Assembly: GCA_049578985.1 (NCBI GenBank)
Contig: JBAUMZ010000089.1
Span: 62,001 to 126,000 of the forward strand
Source of the DNA: TH5896 sp049578985
Lineage (GTDB): Archaea > Thermoproteota > Nitrososphaeria > Nitrososphaerales > Nitrososphaeraceae
Direction of reading: 5' to 3'
DNA length: 64,000 nt
The notes below the pieces were generated by a model. That model was not told the DNA's origin, did no database searches, and was given only the letters and a program-made list of their open reading frames with translations. Both the position numbers and the translations under genes were made by a program. How positions within the stretch are numbered: the stretch's first letter is position 1; the number at the start of each line of letters is the position of its first letter. Below, in pieces: positions 28,403 through 36,513 of this stretch.

Positions 28403-28720
28403 GTGAAAGACTACGACCATGTTATAGTTTGGACCGATTATTTTAATCGTAATTTATCTCGAAGGAAGGGAAGGAAAGTACCAAAGGATGTGGCAATCTT
28501 TGACCCTTCGATTCAGGAATTAGTTGGTGCTTCCAAATCAGCAGGATTTGTGGTAAGTAATGAATACATCAATGAATCTGCGAGGTTCCCAAGAAGGCCG
28601 TATGTAAGATCAGGCTACGTAATGTTGGAGAAAAGATTGAATTTGAAAAAATCCAACGTTTTAGATGCTTTAGCAGAAAAGATAGTACAAAATCGAGCGA
28701 AATTATCAAAAAGAAGATAA
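28403..28720 (+). CDS. srp19: Signal recognition particle protein SRP19
   Basis: A 105-residue SRP19 that binds helices 6 and 8 of SRP RNA and helps SRP54 join. The signature VIVWTDYFNRNLSRRKGRKVPKD with later PYVRSGYVMLEKRLNLKKSNVL is clear. The start codon is GTG at 28403, preceded by a purine-rich AAGAGGAAGGGG. SRP RNA itself is not in the window. Confidence 0.93.
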   Translation: MKDYDHVIVWTDYFNRNLSRRKGRKVPKDVAIFDPSIQELVGASKSAGFVVSNEYINESARFPRRPYVRSGYVMLEKRLNLKKSNVLDALAEKIVQNRAKLSKRR

Positions 28721-28793
28721 GAGAATACCTAAGGAAATTGTGACTATGGTTACTGAAGTCTCTGAGAAGATGTATGCGGAGCATATCTAAGGA

Positions 28794-29111
28794 ATGTCCT
28801 CAATAATTGAAGCTGGAGAGGTACTTCATGTTGCAAAGAGTGGTCGATTAATATTGAAGATAGGAATTGGCATTGTTTTGAAATCTGGCGAGAACCTATT
28901 CGATAATGCCGGTAAAAAGGTTGGAAGAGTTACTGAACTCATTGGCCCTGTCGACGCTCCTTACGCTTCAGTGCTCTTAGATAACGTTAGGATTAAGGGA
29001 ACCAGAGGGAGTAAATTGTTTAGACTTCCATTTCAGAAAGGTGTACAACCAAAGAGCGGAAAGAAAACACGATCTTTCAGGAATAAGAGGCGTAGATATG
29101 GTTTAAGCTAA
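28794..29111 (+). CDS. gar1: H/ACA RNP component Gar1
   Basis: A 105-residue Gar1, which binds the pseudouridine synthase Cbf5 in H/ACA guide RNPs. The six-stranded barrel motifs EAGEVLHVAKSGRLILKI, VGRVTELIGPVDAPYASVLL and the basic tail KKTRSFRNKRRRYGLS fit the archaeal form, which lacks the Gly/Arg-rich ends of eukaryotes. It follows srp19 after 73 bases. Confidence 0.9.
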   Translation: MSSIIEAGEVLHVAKSGRLILKIGIGIVLKSGENLFDNAGKKVGRVTELIGPVDAPYASVLLDNVRIKGTRGSKLFRLPFQKGVQPKSGKKTRSFRNKRRRYGLS

Positions 29112-29116
29112 ACAAA

Positions 29117-29185
29117 CGGCTGGGACCAGCCGGGGCTCTTATCAGTACGTTTTCCAAGTACTGTTTGACCTAGTTTATCTTTTTT
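29117..29185 (+). terminator. Tandem hairpins and T-tract after gar1
   Basis: Two inverted repeats follow the gar1 stop: CGGCTGG-GA-CCAGCCG (29117-29132) and CAGTAC-N9-GTACTG (29143-29163), then a T-rich run ending with six T at 29180-29185. The structure and T-run suggest transcription end; a small structured RNA is an alternative. Confidence 0.45.
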
Positions 29186-29246
29186 AATTTTGCTATCCAC
29201 CATTCACCAGTCGTCGATAAATCATTTCAGAGGTGATCAATTTCCA

Positions 29247-30098
29247 TCACTTCTGAGAGATGAAGTAGGAGGACCTTCCACTCTTGTCCCTGTAACTGAC
29301 ACCAAATTCTGTAAGTTGCCTCAGGCTATTCGAATCGAAAATTGTTCCATCCTGACATACTAGTTTGTCGTTGATACAGCAACTTCCGCAAATTCCGATT
29401 GCACATTTCATGTATCTCTCAAGACTAGCCTCAACTGGAATAGAAAATCGTTCTCCCAACTTCTGAACTCCTTTCATCATTAGTTCAGGTCCGCACGTAT
29501 ACATCATATCAAATTTTTTGGAAGCGAGGATTGATTCGGCCAAGTCCACCGTCGATCCTTTGAATCCATAAGTTCCGTCATCAGTTGAAAATGCAACACA
29601 ATTATTGAGTTTATTGTCGGCTAGTAAATTCTGGACCTTGTGCTGGAATATTACTTCCTCTTTGGTTCTTGCCCCCATGATTAATGAAGTTTGGATCCGA
29701 TCATGTACAAGATCACTGAACAACCTCACAAGTGGCACCAACCCAGTACCTCCTCCTATTAGCAGCACGTTTCTAAGATTTTCAGGTATTGAAAAATGAT
29801 TTCCGTAAGGGCCTCTTATACCAATATGTTCCCCCACTTGTTTGTGGTAAAGTGCTGTCGAACCAAGACCGTATTTTCTGACAGTAACAGCCGCACATTT
29901 AAGATTTTCAAAGCTTTCAATCCCTATGCTCATTGGCAGCTCTTCGATTTGCGGGATCCACACCATTAAGAATTGTCCAGGCATGGAAGCCACACTGTAC
30001 TCATCATCAAATACGATAGTCCGTGTTGTAGCCGTCTCTTCAATTGCCTTTCTTATTCGCACCAATCTTAGAATGTCAGTATCTGTGTGATCTGCCAA
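29247..30098 (-). CDS. pyrK: Dihydroorotate dehydrogenase electron transfer subunit
   Basis: A 283-residue ferredoxin-reductase-type protein with an FAD barrel (MPGQFLMVWIP), a nucleotide-binding half (VLLIGGGTGLVPLVRLF), and a C-terminal [2Fe-2S] cluster in CAIGICGSCCINDKLVC. In class 1B enzymes PyrK passes electrons between PyrD and NAD. It overlaps pyrD by 23 bases, which strengthens the pairing. Confidence 0.9.
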   Translation of the reverse strand: MADHTDTDILRLVRIRKAIEETATTRTIVFDDEYSVASMPGQFLMVWIPQIEELPMSIGIESFENLKCAAVTVRKYGLGSTALYHKQVGEHIGIRGPYGNHFSIPENLRNVLLIGGGTGLVPLVRLFSDLVHDRIQTSLIMGARTKEEVIFQHKVQNLLADNKLNNCVAFSTDDGTYGFKGSTVDLAESILASKKFDMMYTCGPELMMKGVQKLGERFSIPVEASLERYMKCAIGICGSCCINDKLVCQDGTIFDSNSLRQLTEFGVSYRDKSGRSSYFISQK

Positions 30099-30978
30099 TT
30101 AGTTCCTTCACACTCTGATAACCTTTCTTCTCAAGGTATTTGACTATTCCCCTATTTATGGAATTAAAGATACCCATACCACCAAAGCCTATCGCTGTTC
30201 CTACCTGAAAAGATGTCGCACCCGCGATCATGAACTCTACGGCATCTTCCCAATTAGATATCCCGCCACATCCAATGATTGGTACCCTAAATTTTTGTGA
30301 GAGTTCATAGACACATCTGACGGCGACTGGCTTAATCGAACTCCCTGACAACCCTCCAATCTTATTGCTTAGAATGGGATTAAAATTATCAATGCTAATT
30401 TTCATTGCTCTGAGTGTATTGATCGCTGTGATTCCATCGGCGCCTGCGTTGATAGCAGCTTCAGAGATATCAAGTAGATTTGCATTTCCAACGCCTACCT
30501 TCACGAAAACTGGCTTGGTAGTATTGGATTTGGTGGTTTGAACTATCGATTTCACCATTTGCGGATCGTCGCCCACTTCCATACCTAGTTTTTGTACGTG
30601 AGGGCATGACAGGTTTATTTCAAATCCAATGATTCTAGACTTATCGAGTTTTCTTGCCATGAGTTCAAAATCTGAAGGATCTGAACCAACCAAGCTCACC
30701 ATTAGAGGAACCTTGTCATTTGTCTTAACTTCCTCATAAAATGACTCGTGTCCAGGATTGGAAAGCCCTACTGCGTTGATATAACTCTTGCCTTCTAGTA
30801 CTATGACAGTAGGATTTCTATAACCCTCCATAGGATATTTACTAATAGATTTGCTAACAACCGCTCCAGCTCCTTCATCATAAACTCGCTCAAAAATAGC
30901 TTGAGAAATCCCAAGGAATCCTGATGCAAGTATGACAGGATTCCTCAAAGAAATGCCAGCAATCTCCAGATTCAACAT
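30076..30978 (-). CDS. pyrD: Dihydroorotate dehydrogenase catalytic subunit
   Basis: A 300-residue FMN TIM-barrel of the PyrD 1B type. It shows ILASGFLGIS, the NAVGLSNPG loop, FEINLSCPHVQKLGMEVGDDP (active-site Cys), KPVFVKVGVGNANL, and the phosphate loop IGCGGISNWEDAVEFMIAGAT. It oxidises dihydroorotate to orotate together with the overlapping pyrK. Confidence 0.94.
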   Translation of the reverse strand: MLNLEIAGISLRNPVILASGFLGISQAIFERVYDEGAGAVVSKSISKYPMEGYRNPTVIVLEGKSYINAVGLSNPGHESFYEEVKTNDKVPLMVSLVGSDPSDFELMARKLDKSRIIGFEINLSCPHVQKLGMEVGDDPQMVKSIVQTTKSNTTKPVFVKVGVGNANLLDISEAAINAGADGITAINTLRAMKISIDNFNPILSNKIGGLSGSSIKPVAVRCVYELSQKFRVPIIGCGGISNWEDAVEFMIAGATSFQVGTAIGFGGMGIFNSINRGIVKYLEKKGYQSVKELIGRSHRY

Positions 30979-31141
30979 ATTACTTTCAATTTCCAGATCA
31001 AATCACTCTGCGATTCTTACATTATTTCGAACAGATATTTTTGTGATACGCTTCATTAAGATCTAACCGTCTTACTGTAAGCTGCAGATTGGACTTACGC
31101 TGATGATAAAGAAATTTATTAAGCATAGAGTAGATTTGTAC

Positions 31142-31969
31142 ATGAAGTTAGCATTTAGTACAAATGCCTTCAAGCGATATTCACTTGAAGATTCTATAAG
31201 AGAGATCGGAGCTATCGGGTATGAAGGGGTTGAAATTTTGTGCGATGTTCCACATCTATTCCCGCCTCTGTTTTCCAAACAACGCCTTTCTCGGTTGAGT
31301 AACTTTTTGGAGAAGCAACACCTAAAAGTTTCTAACTTAAATGCATTTACGCTCTATGCAATCAATGACCTATACCATCCTTCTTGGATAGAAATGGATA
31401 AGCGTTCTACAGACATCCGTATAATGCATACAATCAATTGCCTGAAAGCAGCCAGGCACCTCGGAGCAAATAATATCTCTACTGAGGGAGGGGGACCACG
31501 GACTGCTAATACAAGTAAAAGAACTGATTTGGTAAAGCTCTTTGCCAAAAACATAGAGCAGGCTGTGAAGATCGCGGAAGCCGAAAAAGTCAGAATCCTA
31601 GTTGAGCCAGAACCTGGACTAATAATAGAAAACTCTTCACAAATTACAGAATTTCTGAAGAGTTTTGACTCTAAAAGTATAGGATTGAATTGTGATCTGG
31701 GACATTTTTTTTGTGTGGGAGAAGACCCAGCTGAAGTTGTGTATCAACTTGCCGAATATATAGGACACTTCCACTTAGCAGATATTTCTAACGACAGAGT
31801 GCATAATCATTTATTACCAGGAACAGGATCTATCAATTTTAAGGATATCTTTGATGCAACAAGATCGGTCGGATATCATGGTTTCATTACTGTCGAACTT
31901 TACACTTATGAGAATAATCCTATTCAAGCTGCTCACAGGGCTTACGAATATCTCCAGAGGTTTGTCTAA
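31142..31969 (+). CDS. Sugar phosphate isomerase/epimerase-like TIM barrel
   Basis: A 275-residue protein of the xylose isomerase-like/AP endonuclease 2 superfamily. It begins MKLAFSTNAFKRYS; an upstream ATG at 31103 is less likely, because AAATTTATTAAG at 31110-31121 looks like its TATA box, about 26 bases before 31142. Metal-ligand candidates are Glu in LVEPEPG, Asp/His in LNCDLGHFF, and GHFHLADIS, plus VELYTYEN. The substrate is unknown. Confidence 0.75.
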   Translation: MKLAFSTNAFKRYSLEDSIREIGAIGYEGVEILCDVPHLFPPLFSKQRLSRLSNFLEKQHLKVSNLNAFTLYAINDLYHPSWIEMDKRSTDIRIMHTINCLKAARHLGANNISTEGGGPRTANTSKRTDLVKLFAKNIEQAVKIAEAEKVRILVEPEPGLIIENSSQITEFLKSFDSKSIGLNCDLGHFFCVGEDPAEVVYQLAEYIGHFHLADISNDRVHNHLLPGTGSINFKDIFDATRSVGYHGFITVELYTYENNPIQAAHRAYEYLQRFV

Positions 31970-32183
31970 ATAGGTGTATATACTATATTCTAGTATTAGC
32001 CCTGTGCTACCGTATTGTAGTAGATATATACCGATGTACTGGTGTACTAGCGTGGGGATGGGGGTGCGGCTGTTCGATGATTTGTATCTTTTCCATTGAA
32101 ATATGGACTAAAATAAGTATACAAGAGTGGTTTGGATAAAGGATTCCATTAATATGAGATTTGACAATCAATAGCTGGGTGCG

Positions 32184-32816
32184 ATGGAATTCCGCGATAA
32201 ATGTTACAAAAGGATTCATCCTGAAAAAAAGGGAATTCGCGTATTTGGCGTAGCGGAGAGCTTCAAGAAGAACTCGACATTTTCGACGCTCGGCGGCGTT
32301 GTTTTACGTCGTGACATGCTAGTAGATGGCGTCGTCCTAGGAAGGGCTTTGGTTGGAGGAGACGATGCTACCGAGCAGATTATCTCAATGTTCAGGAAAT
32401 TGGACCGAAACGATGTTAATTGCATAATGATCAATGGTTTGATAATAAGCCTATACAACATCGTCGCTGGAGAAAAAATACTCGAAAAGACGGGGATACC
32501 CGTAATTGGGGTAACATACCAAGATTCCCCGGGTATTGAAAGCAGATTTTTTGATAATTTTACTAAATCTGAGGCAGAGAAACGAGTAGAAGCGTATAGG
32601 AAATTGGGAAAACGGGAACACATAATACTGAAAACTGGAATGACGATATATGTTCGAAGTTGGGGAATATCTCCTACTAAAACCCTTCACATTTTGAACA
32701 GTTTTATCATCCAAGGAAAAATTCCTGAACCTTTGAGAATTGCCAGAATCGTTTCAAGAGCAGCTAGAACCTTTCCTGTTGAGCTAGATGCTGTCACGAA
32801 TCAACATCGTTTATGA
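32184..32816 (+). CDS. DUF99 (UPF0215) family protein
   Basis: A 210-residue archaeal DUF99 protein: GIRVFGVAESF, LGGVVLRRDMLVDGVVLG, CIMINGLIISLYNIV and GIPVIGVTYQDSPGIE are family blocks. The fold is related to endonuclease V, and some members are called endonuclease dU; activity is not shown for this protein. It stands alone, with convergence to nothing nearby, 66 bases before the exosortase-like gene. Confidence 0.82.
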   Translation: MEFRDKCYKRIHPEKKGIRVFGVAESFKKNSTFSTLGGVVLRRDMLVDGVVLGRALVGGDDATEQIISMFRKLDRNDVNCIMINGLIISLYNIVAGEKILEKTGIPVIGVTYQDSPGIESRFFDNFTKSEAEKRVEAYRKLGKREHIILKTGMTIYVRSWGISPTKTLHILNSFIIQGKIPEPLRIARIVSRAARTFPVELDAVTNQHRL

Positions 32817-32882
32817 TACCGATGGTTGAAAATTTTTAATAGCAAAGTCCTTATCTCCCGTTTAGTCTGAATTACTCCTCAG

Positions 32883-33899
32883 ATGAAATACAACCTGGTC
32901 AAAGTTTACTGTACCGGGCTGATTTCTAATAGATACAGCCAGATTATCATTACCATCGTATTACTCTGGCCGCTTCTGCTTTCATATGTTCTTTATCCAG
33001 ATACGTTCGGATTCTCATGGAACACCGGAAGAGGAGGTTTCTTGATTGTGATGATCCTTACTTTGATTGAAATCTCCGGGTCACATCCTGTTATCACAGG
33101 TCGTAAAACAAGTATGCTCGTTACCTTCGCAATTTTGATTGGCTTATATTTCTTCAGTCTGTCTTTTGGCTCTTCGGATATAATTTCAGGTATGGGGAGA
33201 TCAGCTGGAGTACTAATCATTGAGAGCTGGCTGTCGATGTGGGATTACGTTATCCTATCGATTTATTTTGCAATAAGCTTCGTATTGGTCTTTGGAAGGA
33301 AGGACTGGATAAGAATTGGAGGGGGTTCTACACTATTTCTAATAGGGTATGCTACAATATTGCTTCTTGATTCCCTATTTCCATATGACACATTAGGAAT
33401 CCTTCAATATTTAGTTCCAACCTACCTCAATTTTAATGTAGGAATTCTCTATTCAATTAGCCACATACTGAAGTTTCCGGAGTTCATTTCACAGACCTTT
33501 GGTAACACGTTAGTATTATATGGCCCGGATGGGCCTTTTGTGATGAAAGTCTACTGGCCTTCCGCGGGCGTTCACAGTATCATTATCTTTAGCCTCGTAA
33601 TGTTCGCTTTTCTACTTAAGACTGTCGTCCCGTGGAAAAGAATATTGATTTATTTATTTTTAGGAATACTATTGACTTGTCTTGTGAATAGTATACGAAT
33701 TACGTTGCTTTCTCTTTACGCCTTAGATCCAAACTCAGACGCGAGCAGTTGGGAACACTTCCATTCCGTCATCGGTGAAATAATATTTATTCCTTGGATG
33801 CTGTTATACGTAACTCTTGTCCTATGGATAGAAAAACGGTATTATGGAACAAGAGGAAGGCTGAATTTATTTGGTAATTACTCCAGCAAAGAGTTATAA
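32883..33899 (+). CDS. Exosortase/archaeosortase-type membrane protein (thaumarchaeosortase-like)
   Basis: A 338-residue protein with about eight membrane helices. The transpeptidase-like core is recognisable: YWPSAGVHS (225-232) stands where exosortases have the Cys-Ser/Ala-Gly motif, followed by N269-S-I-R272 and H294-S-V-I-G298-E. The catalytic Cys is Ser227 here. The family cleaves C-terminal sorting signals of secreted surface proteins. No target with a matching sorting tail is seen in this window. TATA-like TTTTTAATAG at 32833-32842. Confidence 0.78.
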   Translation: MKYNLVKVYCTGLISNRYSQIIITIVLLWPLLLSYVLYPDTFGFSWNTGRGGFLIVMILTLIEISGSHPVITGRKTSMLVTFAILIGLYFFSLSFGSSDIISGMGRSAGVLIIESWLSMWDYVILSIYFAISFVLVFGRKDWIRIGGGSTLFLIGYATILLLDSLFPYDTLGILQYLVPTYLNFNVGILYSISHILKFPEFISQTFGNTLVLYGPDGPFVMKVYWPSAGVHSIIIFSLVMFAFLLKTVVPWKRILIYLFLGILLTCLVNSIRITLLSLYALDPNSDASSWEHFHSVIGEIIFIPWMLLYVTLVLWIEKRYYGTRGRLNLFGNYSSKEL

Positions 33900-33926
33900 C
33901 CACTCTGGTCTTTCAGACTAACTTGT

Positions 33927-34097
33927 TCAGTATCGCTCCCCATCTCCATTGATATTACATAATTTTCCAAGTTCTAGGCCACGATCGAGTTGCTGCTGAA
34001 TGGAACTTTGCATATCTAATAATTTCAAAACTTCAGATTTGTGAATAGATGGATCTTTGTATTTGATATGGTGTTCAATCGCCTCCAAATGTAGATT
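33927..34097 (-). pseudogene. In-frame continuation of the 34098-34637 ORF beyond an amber codon
   Basis: After the TAG at 34100-34098 the same frame stays open for 56 codons to a TGA at 33929-33927. The peptide begins NLHLEAIEHHIKYKDPS and continues with KSEVLKLLDMQSS, with normal protein-like composition. It reads as the natural C-terminus of the upstream ORF, now cut off by a nonsense change or reached only by readthrough. No start codon with a promoter supports it as a separate gene. Confidence 0.45.
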
Positions 34098-34637
34098 CTA
34101 AAAATCTGGATGTAATATACAGTAATAGAAAGCATCTTTATCGATTCTAATTATCGACCTACAGGGCGGAGGGACTTCGTCAAGGGTATGAGGGGGAGGT
34201 GGATGGTAGCGTAGTCCGTCATCATGGAAAAACTCTACTATTTTCTCTTTAGTTGGTTGGGATAGATGGGATGGATGGGATAGATCTTCACTATGGCAGA
34301 AGGTGTTATTAATTGAAGTTGAGGTATTTGCAATAGCTCTTCTAATTTGATTATTAGTATTAATAGGAGATTTATCAGTTTCAATATTTTCTAAAGGAGT
34401 GTCATCATCATGATATATTGAACTTCCATTCTCTGATGATATTTCATTGGTATCACAGTCAGCTGCATCTTTCTCACTATTTTCATCTTCATTATTATTA
34501 TCTATCCCAACGTCCCCATCCATATAGTTCTGTGCGACTTTTGCTGTTTCAGTTGATACATTATTATTATTCTCAGCCGACTCATGCTGATCATTTACAA
34601 TCGTTGTACTAAGATCATTTTTGACAAACACATCCAT
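34098..34637 (-). CDS. Asn/Asp/Ser-rich protein with short conserved-looking C-terminus
   Basis: A 179-residue hypothetical. Residues 1-125 are low-complexity and acidic, rich in Asn, Asp, Glu, Ser and Thr, likely disordered. Residues about 130-179 look folded (EKIVEFFHDDGLRYHPPPPH, then PPCRSIIRIDKDAFYYC). The frame runs on after the TAG stop for 56 more codons, so the protein may be a truncated form. The frame also stays open upstream to about 34700 without a start codon. Function is unknown; it lies in the accessory stretch between the exosortase-like gene and the tRNAs. Confidence 0.45.
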   Translation of the reverse strand: MDVFVKNDLSTTIVNDQHESAENNNNVSTETAKVAQNYMDGDVGIDNNNEDENSEKDAADCDTNEISSENGSSIYHDDDTPLENIETDKSPINTNNQIRRAIANTSTSINNTFCHSEDLSHPSHLSQPTKEKIVEFFHDDGLRYHPPPPHTLDEVPPPCRSIIRIDKDAFYYCILHPDF

Positions 34638-35371
34638 TCCATATTTAGAATCATCCCCATCCTGGATTGGGTAATTACTCCAAATTGTTCCGTGTAGTAT
34701 GATAATGGTTTATTTGGGATTTTAAATCAAGATAATTACGTTGTTTTATTAATCTCGTAACAACTCTATGCATGCAGCGTATTCATCTGCCTCCCTCTAC
34801 GATGGCGAATATAATGGGTAATCGCGGACCTTATTTCAGGCCAAATATTTTTCTCATGATACATTCTGATTAGTGAGAAAGAAAGCTGTTTTTCTCGCTT
34901 TGGTTTGGAGATTGGTTCAAACCAGTGAACTAATCTATGCACAAACAGAATAGTTATTCAGTCATTCATTGAACGTCCAATGTGTTCAATGCGTTCAGAA
35001 AGATTTTCCCTTAGTGTGCGTTCAATAAGCCGTTCAATATGTTCATTCAAAACCGACGTAGCCCCGGAGTCATAATATTGAACCAGACTGGGATTCTACT
35101 CCAGTCATATTTCCATCTGCAGATTGATTCATCACCATAATCATGAACCTAGTAAAAACATCATTTTTAGCGCAGGTCCGTCCGTCTGGATGTGAGACAG
35201 ATCTGACATAATCTCTTATCCTGAGCGGCAAGATCATCCTAGTAACAGCATATCGGCAGACAAAATCACGAAAACTATTTCATTTCCTATGATATTAGCT
35301 ATTATCTAGTCCCAGAGATTGTGATCCTCCTCAAGGTTTATTCATTCCAATATATGAACCCGAATGGTTTG
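34638..35371. other. Gene-poor stretch upstream of tRNA-Lys
   Basis: A 734-base stretch without an intact gene of normal size. It holds the remains of a minus-strand reading frame (34766-35144, listed separately), which accounts for the repeated GTTCAAT words at 34984-35047. The rest, 35145-35371, shows no open frame or RNA that I can support. Confidence 0.5.
34766..35144 (-). pseudogene. Decayed protein-coding remnant
   Basis: On the minus strand three pieces line up. ATG at 35144 opens 24 codons (MIMVMNQSADGN...), ending at a TGA at 35072-35070. A neighbouring frame, offset by one base, then runs from 35095 to a TGA at 34960-34958 with LNEHIERLIERTLRENLSE. That same frame continues for 63 more codons to TAG at 34768-34766 (LVHWFEPISKPKREKQLSF, then YHEKNIWPEIRSAITHYIR). 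One frameshift plus one nonsense codon would restore a protein of about 125 residues. The family is not recognised. A GTG at 34942 could alternatively start a real 58-residue protein. Confidence 0.35.
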
Positions 35372-35458
35372 CGGGCCCGTCGGGATTCGAACCCGAGACA
35401 GCCGGATTTCTTCCAAGTGTTAAAAGTCCGGTACTCTACCTGGCTGAGCTACGGGCCC
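35372..35458 (-). tRNA. tRNA-Lys (TTT) with a 13-nt anticodon-loop intron
   Basis: Acceptor stem GGGCCCG/CGGGCCC, D arm GCTC...GAGT, anticodon stem CCGGA/TCCGG with loop CTTTTAA (anticodon TTT), T arm CGGG-region with TTCGAAT, discriminator G. A 13-base insert lies between the anticodon and the 3' stem strand; with the canonical 37/38 site it is ACACTTGGAAGAA (35420-35408). Removing it leaves a normal 74-nt tRNA. No encoded CCA. Confidence 0.93.
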
Positions 35459-35593
35459 ACCTTATAGTAGACCTTTGCATGGCTATAATTTAATCATATA
35501 TTAATGAGAATATGCAACTCCCATTCCCATGACACAATTTTACAAGCAAAACGTTTTTAATTAGTATTTTAGATTCACTGCTTGAGTTTACGT

Positions 35594-35696
35594 GCCCGGG
35601 TAGTATAGAAGGGCTCCGTTCTAAAGCTCTGTAAAGTCCGGTCTAGTATGGGGGACTGTCACTCCTTCGACCCGGGTTCGAATCCCGGCCCGGGCG
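35594..35696 (+). tRNA. tRNA-Asp (GTC) with an insertion of about 30 nt in the D loop
   Basis: Acceptor stem GCCCGGG/CCCGGGC, anticodon stem GGGGA/TCCTT with loop CTGTCAC (anticodon GTC), T arm CCGGG-TTCGAAT-CCCGG, discriminator G. The D stem strands GTAT (35603-35606) and GTAT (35646-35649) are separated by 39 bases instead of about 9. The extra 28-31 bases (within 35609-35639) contain a small hairpin, AGGGCT (35610-35615) with AGCTCT (35625-35630). This is best read as a non-canonical intron. Confidence 0.9.
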
Positions 35697-35709
35697 CTTA
35701 ACACTTGTC

Positions 35710-36513
35710 CTACCGTGCTTGCAAGAGTTGCAAGAATTCTCTACTCTTCGCAGCAATAAAAGATATTCTATTATTGAGTGACAAATCTGAGTCAAGATAT
35801 CCACCTTGAGGGTTAAATAGTATTCCTCCTGCCTCTTTCGCAATTAAATAACCAGCTGCCAAATCTGTTACTCTAATTTTATCGCGAAGATCAATATACA
35901 TGTCAATTAGACCTCGGGCAAAAAAACATAATTCAAGTGCGTTCGCGCCTAAATGTCTAACGTGCAAACATTTCGAAATGATCTTGGCCACCTTTTCAGT
36001 ACTGCCAGTACCCATCCCTGAAATGTTAACTCCGACGACAAGATCGTTCTGAGTTTTAACCTGTCCACGAATGTCATAGTCATTAATCTTTAATCTAACT
36101 CCGTTCATCGAAGCACCTTTATTTACGGAAGATTCGTAAACGTCTCCGCTGTTCAAATCAACTATGACGGCATCACTCACTGAACTAAGGTTACAATGTG
36201 TCGCATACGCTAGTGAGCAGCATGAAAATGGGATCCCGCGCGTGGCATTAGTCGTTCCGTCTACGGCGTCCATAACTAAGTAACCATCGCCTCCCTTAAT
36301 TGTACCGCATTCTTCTCCAATCACTGTCGGCCTAAACTCAAGCTTTGCAATCATATCGAGAACGGCACGCTCCGCTACTAAATCAATTTTTGATGACAGG
36401 TCTCCTCCTGCGCCTCTTTCGAATGTCACAGCGCTTTCGGGCCTGCCGATGAGATTCCTAGTCTCCTTGAAAACCGCAGAAGCGGCAGACTTCAAGATCT
36501 CTATTGTTTGCAA
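35710..36513 (-). CDS. Inositol monophosphatase/fructose-bisphosphatase family protein
   Basis: A 267-residue Mg-dependent, Li-sensitive type phosphatase. Metal ligands appear as GEE (66-68) and DAVDGT (82-87), with the later Asp in DKIRVTDLAAGYLIAKEAGG. Archaeal members usually act on inositol-1-phosphate and fructose-1,6-bisphosphate; which one cannot be told here. It ends 13 bases after the convergent tRNA-Asp. Confidence 0.87.
   Translation of the reverse strand: MQTIEILKSAASAVFKETRNLIGRPESAVTFERGAGGDLSSKIDLVAERAVLDMIAKLEFRPTVIGEECGTIKGGDGYLVMDAVDGTTNATRGIPFSCCSLAYATHCNLSSVSDAVIVDLNSGDVYESSVNKGASMNGVRLKINDYDIRGQVKTQNDLVVGVNISGMGTGSTEKVAKIISKCLHVRHLGANALELCFFARGLIDMYIDLRDKIRVTDLAAGYLIAKEAGGILFNPQGGYLDSDLSLNNRISFIAAKSREFLQLLQAR

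Noticed and set aside
32050..32075. G-rich run considered as a quadruplex
   Set aside because: Only two runs of four or more G occur and the other runs are short; too weak to support.
34098..34100. In-frame TAG considered as a pyrrolysine codon
   Set aside because: No pyrrolysine genes or context are seen and the lineage is not known to use it; aRF1 is present. Nonsense mutation or truncation is simpler.
34984..35047. Cluster of GTTCAAT words that looked like iterons or operator sites
   Set aside because: On the minus strand they are repeated ATT-GAA-CGN/CAN codons inside a protein-like frame (IERLIER...ERIEHIGR), so coding repetition explains them.
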